Source: CAADGU01 sp964581605 (GTDB lineage: Bacteria > Chloroflexota > Anaerolineae > Promineifilales > Promineifilaceae). Taken from it: a DNA stretch of 24,864 nt. This document shows, piece after piece, positions 7,552-14,292 of this stretch. The DNA is taken from assembly GCA_964581605.1 (NCBI GenBank), contig CAZOPF010000086.1, forward strand, positions 1 through 24,864, in the 5' to 3' direction. The notes under the pieces are model-generated. The model worked only from the letters and a program-made list of their open reading frames with translations. It searched no databases and was not told where the DNA came from. Made by a program: the position numbers and the translations under genes. The number at the start of each line of letters is the position of its first letter. Position 1 is the stretch's first letter.

Positions 7552-8187
7552 ATGAAGAGAATCGGCATATTGATCGCTGATGATCACCCGGTGGTGCGAG
7601 AAGGGTTGGCGGGGATGCTGGCCGGGCAGGATGATTTTGAGGTGGTTGGGCTGGCTGGAGATGGCGAAACGGCCGTCACCCTCACCCTCTCCCTCTCCCC
7701 CGACGTCACCTTGATGGATTTGCGGATGCCGGTTCTGGATGGCGTGGGGGCTATCGAGGCGATCAAAAAAACGCAACCGGACGCCCATATCCTCGTCCTC
7801 ACCACCTATGATTCCGACGCCGACATTGTGCGGGCCATTGCCGCCGGGGCCACTGGCTACCTGCTCAAAGATGCGCCGCGTGAGGAACTGTTCCGGGCCA
7901 TTCGTGCTGCCGCCAGGGGCGAATCGGTTCTGTCCCCGGCCGTCGCCTCCCGGCTGATGACCCGGATGCGCGCCCCGGCCGAAGAAAACCTGAGCGCACG
8001 CGAGATTGAAGTGCTGCAACTGGTTGCCAAAGGGGCCAGCAATCAACAAATTGGCAAAGAACTGCACATCAGCACGGCCACCGTCAAGAGCCATCTGATT
8101 CACATTTTCAACAAGTTGGGGGTAGACGGCCGTACCGCCGCCGTCACAGTCGCTCTGGAAAAGGGGATTATCACCCTGGAACGGTAA
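7552..8187 (+). CDS. Response regulator, NarL/FixJ family (receiver + LuxR HTH)
   Basis: This is a DNA-binding regulator of 211 aa. The receiver domain (about 4-120) has the acidic pair D10/D11, the phospho-acceptor D56 in TLMDLRMP, the T/S switch region near LTTYDSD and K106. The LuxR-type helix-turn-helix occupies about 147-205 (LSAREIEVLQLVAKGASNQQIGKELHISTATVKSH). AGGAAA lies 8 nt before the ATG. It matches the HisKA_3 kinase at 5402 by family, so the two are presumed partners although the HNH pair separates them. A hairpin that could end transcription in both directions follows the stop and precedes the convergent anti-sigma gene. Confidence 0.95.
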   Translation: MKRIGILIADDHPVVREGLAGMLAGQDDFEVVGLAGDGETAVTLTLSLSPDVTLMDLRMPVLDGVGAIEAIKKTQPDAHILVLTTYDSDADIVRAIAAGATGYLLKDAPREELFRAIRAAARGESVLSPAVASRLMTRMRAPAEENLSAREIEVLQLVAKGASNQQIGKELHISTATVKSHLIHIFNKLGVDGRTAAVTVALEKGIITLER

Positions 8188-8202
8188 AAGGTAATCAGCT
8201 AC

Positions 8203-8245
8203 CGGTAAACGGTAATCGGTTGTTGACACCGATTACCGTTTACCG
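8203..8245. repeat. 18-bp hairpin between convergent genes
   Basis: Arms 8203-8220 and 8228-8245 are perfectly complementary around a 7-nt loop. Weaker complementarity extends outward to about 8190 and 8257. The units are variants of GGTAATCG/GGTAAACG, relating it to the hairpins at 5344 and 15693. Its position between the stops of two convergent genes (8187 and 8261) suits a bidirectional transcription barrier, though there is no long T-run. Confidence 0.65.
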
Positions 8246-8260
8246 TTCACCGATTACCAA

Positions 8261-10276
8261 TTAAGGCTGCAAATACTCATCCGCCACCGCCTGCACAAAC
8301 AACTTGATCGTGTCGCCGTTGTCGGCCGTGCCGGTAAAGGCCCAGGCCGGTTGCAAGTAGATGGTGGGTGCAGCCCGCATCATCGTTTCCTCACCTTCAG
8401 CTACTTCCGGGAAGGCATAGGTGATGAAGTACACCAGTTCCGCACTGTGAATCTGCACCTGCCCGTACCGGAACGGAACAAAGGGGCCGTCAATGGGCAG
8501 TATGCTTACGTCGCCATCGGTCGGGTAGCCTTCGCCCTCAATGGGCAGTTCCGGTTCGGGATATTCAATGAACTTTTCAATGCTTTCCCAATCCAGCACC
8601 GGATATTCCAGCCCGGTATCGCGCACCCCATAGCCAAAGACATTCACTTTCAGTCCGTCGGCAATGTCGGCCGGGGCGTTGGGCAGGATGTAGATGCTGC
8701 CATCTTCGCCATAGAAGACCAACTGCTCACCCTGCCACCGCACCACACCTGGTTGGGAGATGGGGGTGTACTCGGTCAGCGCCTCCCAACCGGCCAGTTG
8801 GAACAGGGTTTTATCCTCGTTCAGCGTACCCCAGACATGCAACTGTTGGTCGCGGGCGTCGGCCAGAGCGTTGAGCGTGGTCTCATCGGCGGCAACGGTG
8901 AAGCCGCGAATTTTAAGGAGTGGAGCGCCGCCATCTACCGGCCGATACACCACCGGCCATTCATACAGGTGCGTTTCCACGTTGGGCGCAAATTCACGCC
9001 CCCAGTATTGGTAATCGGCCAGATAATCCGGCAGTTCTTCCACCGGGGCTACCACGCCAGGATCGGGCATGATGGTGTAGTATTGGATATTGTTTTCAAA
9101 GATGCCACCCAGAACCCGCTGCCAGGCCTGTTCGGCGGTGATGAGCGGGTAGTTGCCAACGGCCGTCCACTCGGTAGATGTGTTGTCCCAGACATAGGCC
9201 ACTTCGTTGTTCGGGTTGATGCTGACGGAGATTTCCGGTTCGTTGACCCGACGGCCGTCTACCAGCCGATAGAACAACACGCTGTCACCCACCTGCGCTT
9301 CCGTCTCATAGGGGAAGTTCAGTTGTCCGCGCTGCGCCAGGAATGCCTCGGCGATGGGGATGATCTCCGGCCGAACGGTCAGGTTCGGGTTGTCGTAGTT
9401 GAAGGCGGCTGCGGCCGTTTCATCGGTGTAGTTAATCGCCCAGGAATCCATACGCAGGTTGCGCGGCCCATCAAACACAATGTAAACGGGCGGAATATCA
9501 GCCGACACATCTGAGCCATACGTTTCCACATACAGCGGGCCGGTGAGACCATACTGGTCGGCAATGGCGCGTGCCTGTTCCGGGGTCAGGTTCACTTCCG
9601 GCTGCCGCAACTGCACAAAACCGCTGACGGGTTCAATGGGCAATGTGCCATTCAGGATGAAGGTGGTGCCGGAGAATGGGTCCATCATTTTCAGGTCGAA
9701 CTCTTCAATGGGCATGGGCGCATCGGCTGCGGCCGTGCCATCGCCACCACCACCCATGCCGGGGGCCTGGGCTTCAAAGCGCGGCAGTTGGGCCAGCTCT
9801 TCGGCGGGGGTGGGTACGGCCGTGTCCTCTGGCGTTTGCGTGGGACTATCGGTTTCTGTTAAGGTTTCTTCAGGGATGGGCGTGACCTCGGCCACCTGCG
9901 GCTCATTGCCGCCGGGCAAGAAGCCACGCCCCAGGGCCACTGCCCCGAACAAAAGTATGAGTGTGAGTACCGCGCCAAGCGCGAGTGTGCGTTTCATGGT
10001 AAATCCTTCCTTGAGCATCTGAATTAAGTCGCGCCAGAATGATGCCGGTTCGGGCGCCGGTTCACTTTTTTTTAGTTGGTTGGCTCTGGCTGAGAGCCGC
10101 CGCTGCAACTGCGCCACAAAGTCTGGGTCCGGGTTGGTCTGGGCAGACAGATCAATCAGGTTGGCAGCCAGGCGGGCCTCATTGGTGGGCGTTTCATCAG
10201 CCGCTTTGCCCTGCATGACGGCCGTGACCATCTGATCCAATTCATCGGCTAACTGTTGTTCTGTCTTGTTGTTCAT
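8261..10276 (-). CDS. Transmembrane anti-sigma-like protein with large extracytoplasmic domain
   Basis: The 671-aa product has a cytosolic N-terminal region (1-95) with helical, charged sequence, one membrane helix (about 97-116), a Pro/Thr/Glu-rich stalk (about 128-165), and a roughly 500-residue exported region I do not recognise. The gene overlaps the ECF sigma gene by four bases (ATGA), the usual layout of sigma/anti-sigma pairs, so the N-terminus probably binds that sigma factor. It lacks a clear H-x3-C-x2-C zinc anti-sigma motif. The exported part ends in ELVYFITYAFPEV and LQPAWAFTG segments, repetitive in style but without a catalytic motif. An internal ATG at 9997 (M94) has GGAAGG 7 nt upstream, so a shorter secreted-style product is possible. 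Confidence 0.8.
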   Translation of the reverse strand: MNNKTEQQLADELDQMVTAVMQGKAADETPTNEARLAANLIDLSAQTNPDPDFVAQLQRRLSARANQLKKSEPAPEPASFWRDLIQMLKEGFTMKRTLALGAVLTLILLFGAVALGRGFLPGGNEPQVAEVTPIPEETLTETDSPTQTPEDTAVPTPAEELAQLPRFEAQAPGMGGGGDGTAAADAPMPIEEFDLKMMDPFSGTTFILNGTLPIEPVSGFVQLRQPEVNLTPEQARAIADQYGLTGPLYVETYGSDVSADIPPVYIVFDGPRNLRMDSWAINYTDETAAAAFNYDNPNLTVRPEIIPIAEAFLAQRGQLNFPYETEAQVGDSVLFYRLVDGRRVNEPEISVSINPNNEVAYVWDNTSTEWTAVGNYPLITAEQAWQRVLGGIFENNIQYYTIMPDPGVVAPVEELPDYLADYQYWGREFAPNVETHLYEWPVVYRPVDGGAPLLKIRGFTVAADETTLNALADARDQQLHVWGTLNEDKTLFQLAGWEALTEYTPISQPGVVRWQGEQLVFYGEDGSIYILPNAPADIADGLKVNVFGYGVRDTGLEYPVLDWESIEKFIEYPEPELPIEGEGYPTDGDVSILPIDGPFVPFRYGQVQIHSAELVYFITYAFPEVAEGEETMMRAAPTIYLQPAWAFTGTADNGDTIKLFVQAVADEYLQP
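9997..10010 (-). promoter_or_regulatory. Strong internal ribosome binding site at M94 of the anti-sigma-like gene
   Basis: On the minus strand GGAAGG (10010-10005) precedes an in-frame ATG (9997-9995) by 7 nt. The ATG begins MKRTLALGAVLTLILLFGAV, which would read as a signal-anchor or signal peptide for a 578-aa protein lacking the cytosolic domain. Confidence 0.45.
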
Positions 10277-10923
10277 GATCCATCCTCCAAACCATTCTCC
10301 CCTGCCGGATAGAGTTGGGCTTGCAAATCGCGCAGACCGCGATGGAGTAACATGCGTACCGCCGGTTCATTTTTGCCCATCAATCGGGCCACTTCGGCCA
10401 CTTCCAGCCCGGCAATCAGCCGCAGGGAAATGGCTTCGGCGCGGTCGGGGGCAATGGTTTGCAGCTTGCGCGCCACCAGTTCCAGACTCAGCCGTTGGTC
10501 TACGATGTCATCCGGGTGTTCGTCTGAGTCGGGCACGGTTTCGGCCTCTTCCAGGTCGGTTTCCGGGCGGCTGCGGCGGTAATAGTCGGCCGCTTTGTTG
10601 TGGGCAATACCAAAGAGCCAGGCCAGGAACGGCCGTTGTCCTTTGTATTTGTCCAGGTTCTCCATCGCGGCGATAAACGTTTGCGACGTTAAATCTTGTG
10701 CGTCCGCCACATTGCCCACGCGCACTAGCAGATACCGGTACACACGGGGAACATAGCGTTCATATAATTCGGTAAACTTTTGTAAATCTTGCTGCGCCTG
10801 CCGGACCAACGCCGTGTCATCCACACTCGACACATCCTGTGTCGCCAGTGGCGGCGCGTCAGCCAGGGTGGCTATCAGCCAGAGTATTGATGGGGACGCC
10901 GTTAGCGGCGAGCTGGTGTTCAT
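10273..10923 (-). CDS. ECF-type RNA polymerase sigma factor
   Basis: From ATG 10923 the product has 216 aa. GGAG lies 7 nt upstream of this ATG, whereas the longer frame from TTG 10989 has no ribosome binding site. Sigma region 2 is seen in ELYERYVPRVYRYLLVRVGNVADAQDLTSQTF through the RPFLAWLFGIAHNKAADYYRR segment. Region 4 is IAPDRAEAISLRLIAGLEVAEVARLMGKNEPAVRMLLHRGLRDLQ. An acidic linker (EEAETVPDSDEHPDD) joins them. The N-terminal 35 residues are extra relative to a minimal ECF factor. Its stop overlaps the start of the anti-sigma-like gene (ATGA). The pair probably responds to an envelope signal and may regulate its own promoter. Confidence 0.93.
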   Translation of the reverse strand: MNTSSPLTASPSILWLIATLADAPPLATQDVSSVDDTALVRQAQQDLQKFTELYERYVPRVYRYLLVRVGNVADAQDLTSQTFIAAMENLDKYKGQRPFLAWLFGIAHNKAADYYRRSRPETDLEEAETVPDSDEHPDDIVDQRLSLELVARKLQTIAPDRAEAISLRLIAGLEVAEVARLMGKNEPAVRMLLHRGLRDLQAQLYPAGENGLEDGS

Positions 10924-11294
10924 GCATGATCTCCAGAGTGTTCTTTCAGACCTGGCCGGTTGTGGCAACCTGTCTGGTCTTGCAGGCAACGAATGCTGTT
11001 ATCTGCCAGCAATTCCCAATCTGGTCGCTATTGCCTATGAATGAATTCATAGGCTGATACAAAAAACGTGCTAAAGCACGTTATCAGAGCCACCCCCAAC
11101 GCGCTTTAGCGCGTTTACGTCTGGCAGACACCGATTTCAATCGGTGGCGATGGTGGCAAACAGTTCAGACTGAGAATTGCTGGTTATTTGCTTCATGAAG
11201 TTTTTGACGAGCGTTTTTCGTTGTGTCTACAGCTATGTCGCCGTCCTGTGCCCATTTATAACAGGCAATTTTCATTTCCGTGAAAATTGCTCCC
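10924..11294. other. Spacer between the divergent sigma and lipoprotein genes
   Basis: This non-coding stretch should hold the promoter of the sigma operon; I could not find a clear minus-strand -35/-10 pair. It is dominated by tandem palindromes (next entries) and a further perfect 10-bp hairpin with arms 11265-11274 and 11281-11290. A 41-codon ATG frame at 11195-11320 lacks a ribosome binding site and is crossed by that hairpin and by the downstream promoter, so I do not count it as a gene. Confidence 0.5.
11034..11146. repeat. Four tandem 18-20 bp palindromes at about 31-bp spacing
   Basis: Four perfect palindromes with a 2-nt centre follow one another: 11034-11053 (cctatgaatgaattcatagg), 11065-11082 (aacgtgctaaagcacgtt), 11098-11115 (aacgcgctttagcgcgtt) and 11129-11146 (caccgatttcaatcggtg). 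Their centres lie 30, 33 and 31 bp apart, about three helical turns. Arms are 9, 8, 8 and 8 bp. The second and third are related in sequence; the others are not. Confidence 0.85.
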
Positions 11295-11323
11295 TTGACA
11301 CGCTATTTACCCTCGCTTAGTAT
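11295..11323 (+). promoter_or_regulatory. sigma70-type promoter of the lipoprotein gene
   Basis: A perfect TTGACA (11295-11300) is followed after 17 nt by TAGTAT (11318-11323), which matches four of six -10 bases. Transcription from about 11330 would give a leader of roughly 125 nt before the ATG at 11457. Confidence 0.6.
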
Positions 11324-11456
11324 CTTTGCCTAGACCATCCTGGTAGCTGCTGCCCCATCCATTCACTCTCCAAACCTCACAATGCCCAGACCAGGCTTGC
11401 AAGAACTGAAAGGCACTAAGACCTTTAGAGTCTGCATACACAAGGAGACAAATGAG

Positions 11457-12272
11457 ATGGCAAGAAAGCTGCGTCTGGTTTTACGATTTGTCATGGTGTT
11501 GGCGTTGCCCCTGGTTTTGAGCGCGTGTGTCTTGCGTTCTTTGTTTGGCAACGTGATTATTGTGGAAGATATTGGCGAGGAAGTGAATGAGATTATTACG
11601 ACTGTCTTTTCTGATTCTACAGCGGCCGTGTGCCTGGATACAGATTACAGTTTTTACGAATGTACTTACATTGTGGACGGCGAGATTCTCACGTCCACGC
11701 TATATTTGTTGGGCGAATATGGCATTACGGGGGTGTTAATCGATCCGGTGATCGTGCAAGCGCCGACCGATGCAACGGCCGTGACCGCTACGTTTGACCG
11801 AGGCGAAGGGCCAGAACCATTACAAATGCGTATCCGCGAGAGTTTTTACATTACGCCGGGGCTGCAAGTAATGGCCGAACCTGGCACCGAGTTTTATATT
11901 CTGGAATTGCCGACTTCTGTTACCGGGGCTATGACGGATACCACACTCATTTCAGCCACCTATACCCTGGTATTCACGCAGACGCAGCCCATTGCCGACC
12001 CGATTGATCCGGTAGAACTCAAAGTCATGTTAACGGGTAAAGCCACCATCAACGAGCACGATTACTATGTACCGATTTTGCCTTGCGTGAATAATTTTGC
12101 GGCCATACCGGCGCTAGAAATACCACAATCCACCACGCCGGTGAATTTGCAAACGGCCGTTGGTGACCTGATCCGCCAGGGAGGGAATATCACCTGCGAC
12201 CATGTGGCCTACTACTTTGAGAATGTGCCCCCGCCGCCACTCAAAACGTACTTGCCGCTGATCCAGCGTTGA
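11457..12272 (+). CDS. Predicted lipoprotein of unknown function
   Basis: From ATG 11457 the product has 271 aa; AAGGAGA lies 8 nt upstream, which decides this start over the longer in-frame ATG at 11382. The N-terminus has two to four basic residues, a hydrophobic core and the lipobox LSAC at about residues 19-22, so the mature protein should be lipid-anchored outside the membrane. The rest is beta-rich, acidic and has several cysteines (for example in AAVCLDTDYSFYECTY and LPCVNN), compatible with disulfides. The C-terminus is proline-rich and ends KTYLPLIQR, a tail style I associate with exported Chloroflexota proteins. No enzyme motif is visible. The gene is divergent from the sigma operon and could be one of its targets. 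Confidence 0.75.
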   Translation: MARKLRLVLRFVMVLALPLVLSACVLRSLFGNVIIVEDIGEEVNEIITTVFSDSTAAVCLDTDYSFYECTYIVDGEILTSTLYLLGEYGITGVLIDPVIVQAPTDATAVTATFDRGEGPEPLQMRIRESFYITPGLQVMAEPGTEFYILELPTSVTGAMTDTTLISATYTLVFTQTQPIADPIDPVELKVMLTGKATINEHDYYVPILPCVNNFAAIPALEIPQSTTPVNLQTAVGDLIRQGGNITCDHVAYYFENVPPPPLKTYLPLIQR

Positions 12273-12295
12273 CGCTGTTGGCAAAAGCGTTCACA

Positions 12296-12331
12296 GATCA
12301 ACCGTTGGTGAGGAGTTTATCTACGGCCGTT
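12296..12331 (-). pseudogene. Duplicated 3' end of the VWA (CoxE-like) gene
   Basis: This 36-nt segment matches 14291-14326 with four mismatches. Read on the minus strand it encodes TAVDKLLTNG and a stop, versus TAVDKLLTNS and a stop at the real end of the VWA gene. Most differences fall at third codon positions, as if the copy came from a homologous functional allele. The same ACGGCCGTTCCTCTG-type sequence that follows it recurs near 14145-14178. It marks one edge of the accessory patch 12332-14290. Confidence 0.65.
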
Positions 12332-12378
12332 CCTCTGCTACTCCCCAAATAACGAAACGGGAAAAATCCCACGAGGTT

Positions 12379-12933
12379 TTAGAAAAGCTCTGCGAGGGCC
12401 AGTTGAAAACCTGGCAAAACATCTTTACCTGTTAACCGATCACCTTCAATCAAAATTTCCACTTGCTGGCGTGATTGATAAACAGTAACAGTCCGCGTTT
12501 TGGGATCAACCAGCCATATCAGGCGTACGCCCGCATTCAAGTAATCGGTTATCTTATCTTGAACATCACTCATCTGGTCATTGGGCGAGACGATTTCAGC
12601 GATTAAATCAGGAGCAATTTCCCAAAAGCCCGTATCAGGTATCCCTTTGCCCGGAATACGATCACGGGCAATAAAAGCCATATCTGGGGCGCGGACGGTA
12701 TCTGGGTTTTTGGAAAGGGTAAATCCTGTTTCCGCTGCATAGACTTCACCCAGGTTATGCTCATTTGCAAATAAGCCCACCTTAAACGCCAGGCGGAATG
12801 TGAGCTGTCCATGTTTGGTACTGGCGGGTGACATAGGCAGGATTTCCCCTTTTACAAGCTCGTTGCGGCCGCCATGATCGGGCATGTTGTAGAGATCATT
12901 GGCCGTTAGATGTGTTTTGATCAGTGTTGCCAT
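12379..12933 (-). CDS. Uma2-family (DUF820) PD-(D/E)XK-like endonuclease
   Basis: The product (184 aa from ATG 12933) is a DUF820/Uma2 protein, a family with a restriction-endonuclease fold that is greatly expanded in cyanobacteria and Chloroflexota and whose function is unproven. It shows the ordered motifs ELVKGEILPMSPAS, RAPDMAFIARDR, the acidic pair in PDLIAEIVSPNDQ, then DVQDKITDYLNAGVRLIWLVDPKTRTVTVY with the conserved Lys. A longer start at 12972 adds 13 residues that overlap an ACGGCCGT palindrome and lack conservation cues. A -10 box sits only 6 nt before ATG 12933, which suggests a leaderless transcript. It lies in the accessory patch with the MNT/HEPN pair. Confidence 0.88.
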   Translation of the reverse strand: MATLIKTHLTANDLYNMPDHGGRNELVKGEILPMSPASTKHGQLTFRLAFKVGLFANEHNLGEVYAAETGFTLSKNPDTVRAPDMAFIARDRIPGKGIPDTGFWEIAPDLIAEIVSPNDQMSDVQDKITDYLNAGVRLIWLVDPKTRTVTVYQSRQQVEILIEGDRLTGKDVLPGFQLALAELF

Positions 12934-12939
12934 AGGTAG

Positions 12940-12945
12940 AGTATA
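12940..12945 (-). promoter_or_regulatory. -10 box giving a leaderless Uma2 transcript
   Basis: On the minus strand GTTATACT is followed by six bases and ATGG. The same arrangement, GTTATACT-six bases-ATGG, precedes the MNT gene at 13439. A start about 7 nt after the -10 would fall on the initiation codon itself. No clear -35 was found. Confidence 0.4.
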
Positions 12946-13338
12946 ACGAAAAGAAACGGCCGTTTCCATCATTCGTCACGAAATAACTACAGGCAACAGA
13001 AACGGCCGTATGCTTGATAGAGGAGGCGAGCAAATGGGTCGCGGTGATGGAGGGGGAAATTATCCAGGGCCAACACGATGGGCAATGTGATGGGCAGAAT
13101 TTGTAGCCGATTTTGTTCTCGTTGGTGACCAACGATGTCTGGCAGCGGCTTCGTCAGACGCAGCTTATCCATCTTCTGTTGTCGCCTGATAAAGAATCTA
13201 TCTCCTGCCGCAAGGCTTCTTTTTTGCATCACATTCACCTCGTCTCCAGGCACGATATTGGCTGCCTATAGCCGTCAGTATAGCACAAAAATGATCTGCG
13301 CCGGTTCAAAGTGATAACCGTTCCCCCACAGCGGCAAC
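12946..13338. other. Gene-poor stretch of the accessory patch
   Basis: The stretch contains a 14-bp perfect palindrome around ACGGCCGT (12953-12966) and another ACGGCCGT at 13002-13009. An open frame on the minus strand (13253 to 12987, 88 codons) has a purine-rich GAGGTG before an internal ATG, but no recognisable product. About 55 nt of it (13189-13243) recurs in diverged form at 14208-14261, where the equivalent frame is broken by stops, so I regard it as repeat or gene debris rather than a functional gene. Confidence 0.4.
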
Positions 13339-13393
13339 AACGCATGAGAGTAAACAGTTGCTTACCCTCATGCGCTGGTGTGGTTACGGCCGT
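13339..13393 (+). repeat. Direct repeat flanking the MNT/HEPN pair, left copy
   Basis: This 55-nt copy matches 14099-14152 apart from two substitutions and one single-base gap. Inside it, 13341-13353 and 13362-13374 form a 13-bp stem with one mismatch, and it ends in ACGGCCGT. The two copies are 760 bp apart and enclose exactly the two toxin-antitoxin genes. Confidence 0.85.
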
Positions 13394-13426
13394 ACGCTAA
13401 CCTACAAACTGGTCAATAAACTGTGT

Positions 13427-13432
13427 TATACT
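13427..13432 (+). promoter_or_regulatory. -10 box giving a leaderless MNT transcript
   Basis: TATACT ends 6 nt before the ATG at 13439 and no ribosome binding site is present. Sequence and spacing are the same as in front of the Uma2 gene. Confidence 0.4.
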
Positions 13433-13438
13433 TTGCTC

Positions 13439-13732
13439 ATGGATGCCCAAGAAATAACCAATCGCCTGCAAACGATGTTACCCGATTTACGCCGCGACTA
13501 TGGTGTGCGTGATTTGTGGTTATTTGGCTCCTATATTCGTGCTGAACAAACCCCAAATAGTGATGTGGACATCCTGGTTACATTCGACAATGCCGATTTA
13601 TCTCTGATTGAATTTATCCAGTTGGAGCAGCACTTAACGGCCGTATTAGGGATAAAAGTTGATTTAGTGGAGCGTGAACTGCTTAAACCCACCATAGGTC
13701 AAAACATCTTACGCGAAGCTGTTGCTTTATGA
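13439..13732 (+). CDS. MntA-type minimal nucleotidyltransferase (antitoxin)
   Basis: The product has 97 aa from ATG 13439. The nucleotidyltransferase signature is complete: G30-S31 (LFGSYIR), D42 and D44 in SDVDILV, and D75 in IKVDLVE. MntA proteins neutralise their HepT partner by adding AMP to a tyrosine near its active site (type VII toxin-antitoxin). The downstream HEPN gene overlaps by four bases (ATGA). Translation probably starts on a leaderless message. The pair is bracketed by direct repeats, which points to cassette-like mobility. Confidence 0.9.
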   Translation: MDAQEITNRLQTMLPDLRRDYGVRDLWLFGSYIRAEQTPNSDVDILVTFDNADLSLIEFIQLEQHLTAVLGIKVDLVERELLKPTIGQNILREAVAL

Positions 13733-14076
13733 CACGAACCTACATTGATTATCTCCATGACATTTTGGATGTCAGTGCCAAAGCCCAACAGTTCGTTGAG
13801 GGTGTAGACTTTGATTCATTTGAAGCCAATGATGAAAAGATTTACGCCGTCATTCGTGCTTTAGAAATCATTGGCGAAGCGGTCAAATTTATTCCCCCAA
13901 CAGAACGGGATCGGTATCCTCAAATCCCTTGGCAAGCCGTCGCGGGTATGCGGGACAAGTTGATTCATGGCTATTTTGTGGTCAATGTTCGCCGTGTTTG
14001 GGAAACGGCCCAGCGTGATTTGCCCCCTTTGCAAATGGTTGTCAGCCAAATGCTGGCAGAGTTAGGGGAAGATTAG
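13729..14076 (+). CDS. HepT-type HEPN ribonuclease toxin (DUF86)
   Basis: The product has 115 aa and belongs to the DUF86/HepT family of all-helical HEPN RNases that act as dimers on RNA. The catalytic R-x4-H is R75-DKLI-H80, followed by GY82F; the Tyr is the residue AMPylated by MntA in the characterised pair. The upstream conserved helix ALEIIGEAVKFIP is present. Its ATG overlaps the stop of the antitoxin gene. The module appears intact. It differs in family from the HEPN protein in the dnd operon. Confidence 0.92.
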   Translation: MTRTYIDYLHDILDVSAKAQQFVEGVDFDSFEANDEKIYAVIRALEIIGEAVKFIPPTERDRYPQIPWQAVAGMRDKLIHGYFVVNVRRVWETAQRDLPPLQMVVSQMLAELGED

Positions 14077-14098
14077 CGGCCGCACACCCAACAGCGAT

Positions 14099-14152
14099 AA
14101 CGCATGAGAGTAAACGGTTGCTTACCCTCATGCGTTGTGTGGTTACGGCCGT
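14099..14152 (+). repeat. Direct repeat flanking the MNT/HEPN pair, right copy
   Basis: This is the second copy of the 13339-13393 repeat, 54 nt, with the same internal hairpin and the same terminal ACGGCCGT. Beyond it, 14152-14178 repeats sequence found at 12330-12348, and 14208-14261 repeats 13189-13243, so the right flank is a mosaic of elements seen on the left side of the patch. Confidence 0.85.
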
Positions 14153-14292
14153 TCCTCTGTTCCTCTGCTACTCCCCAAAAGCGTAATAAGGTTTTTAATC
14201 AGGCTACTGGTAAAGGATCAATCTCCTGTCATAAGGCTACTTTTTGCATGCCGTTCACCTCAAACTTCGCGCCCATTCGCGTTCTTCGCGGA

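Noticed and set aside
8203..8245. Canonical rho-independent terminator
   Set aside because: The stem is long and perfect, but lacks the following T-run and belongs to a dispersed GGTAAT repeat family, so it is listed as a repeat.
8351..9514. Long open frame (387 codons) on the plus strand opposite the anti-sigma-like gene
   Set aside because: It is the reverse-strand reading of a well-supported minus-strand gene, lacks a ribosome binding site and gives an unfamiliar His/Gly-rich product typical of antisense frames in GC-rich DNA.
11034..11146. CRISPR array
   Set aside because: The palindromes are regularly spaced but their sequences differ, so there is no repeated unit with unique spacers; no cas genes are near.
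11195..11320. 41-codon ATG frame beginning MKFLTSVFRC
   Set aside because: It has no ribosome binding site, contains a perfect hairpin, and its end overlaps the -10 box of the lipoprotein promoter.
13358..13438. N-terminal extension of the MNT gene to an upstream in-frame start
   Set aside because: The extension runs through the direct repeat and the -10 box and adds non-conserved sequence; ATG 13439 gives the normal family length.
12332..14290. Insertion sequence or integrative element with its own recombinase
   Set aside because: No transposase or integrase frame exists in the patch and no terminal inverted repeats were found; only flanking direct duplications are seen.
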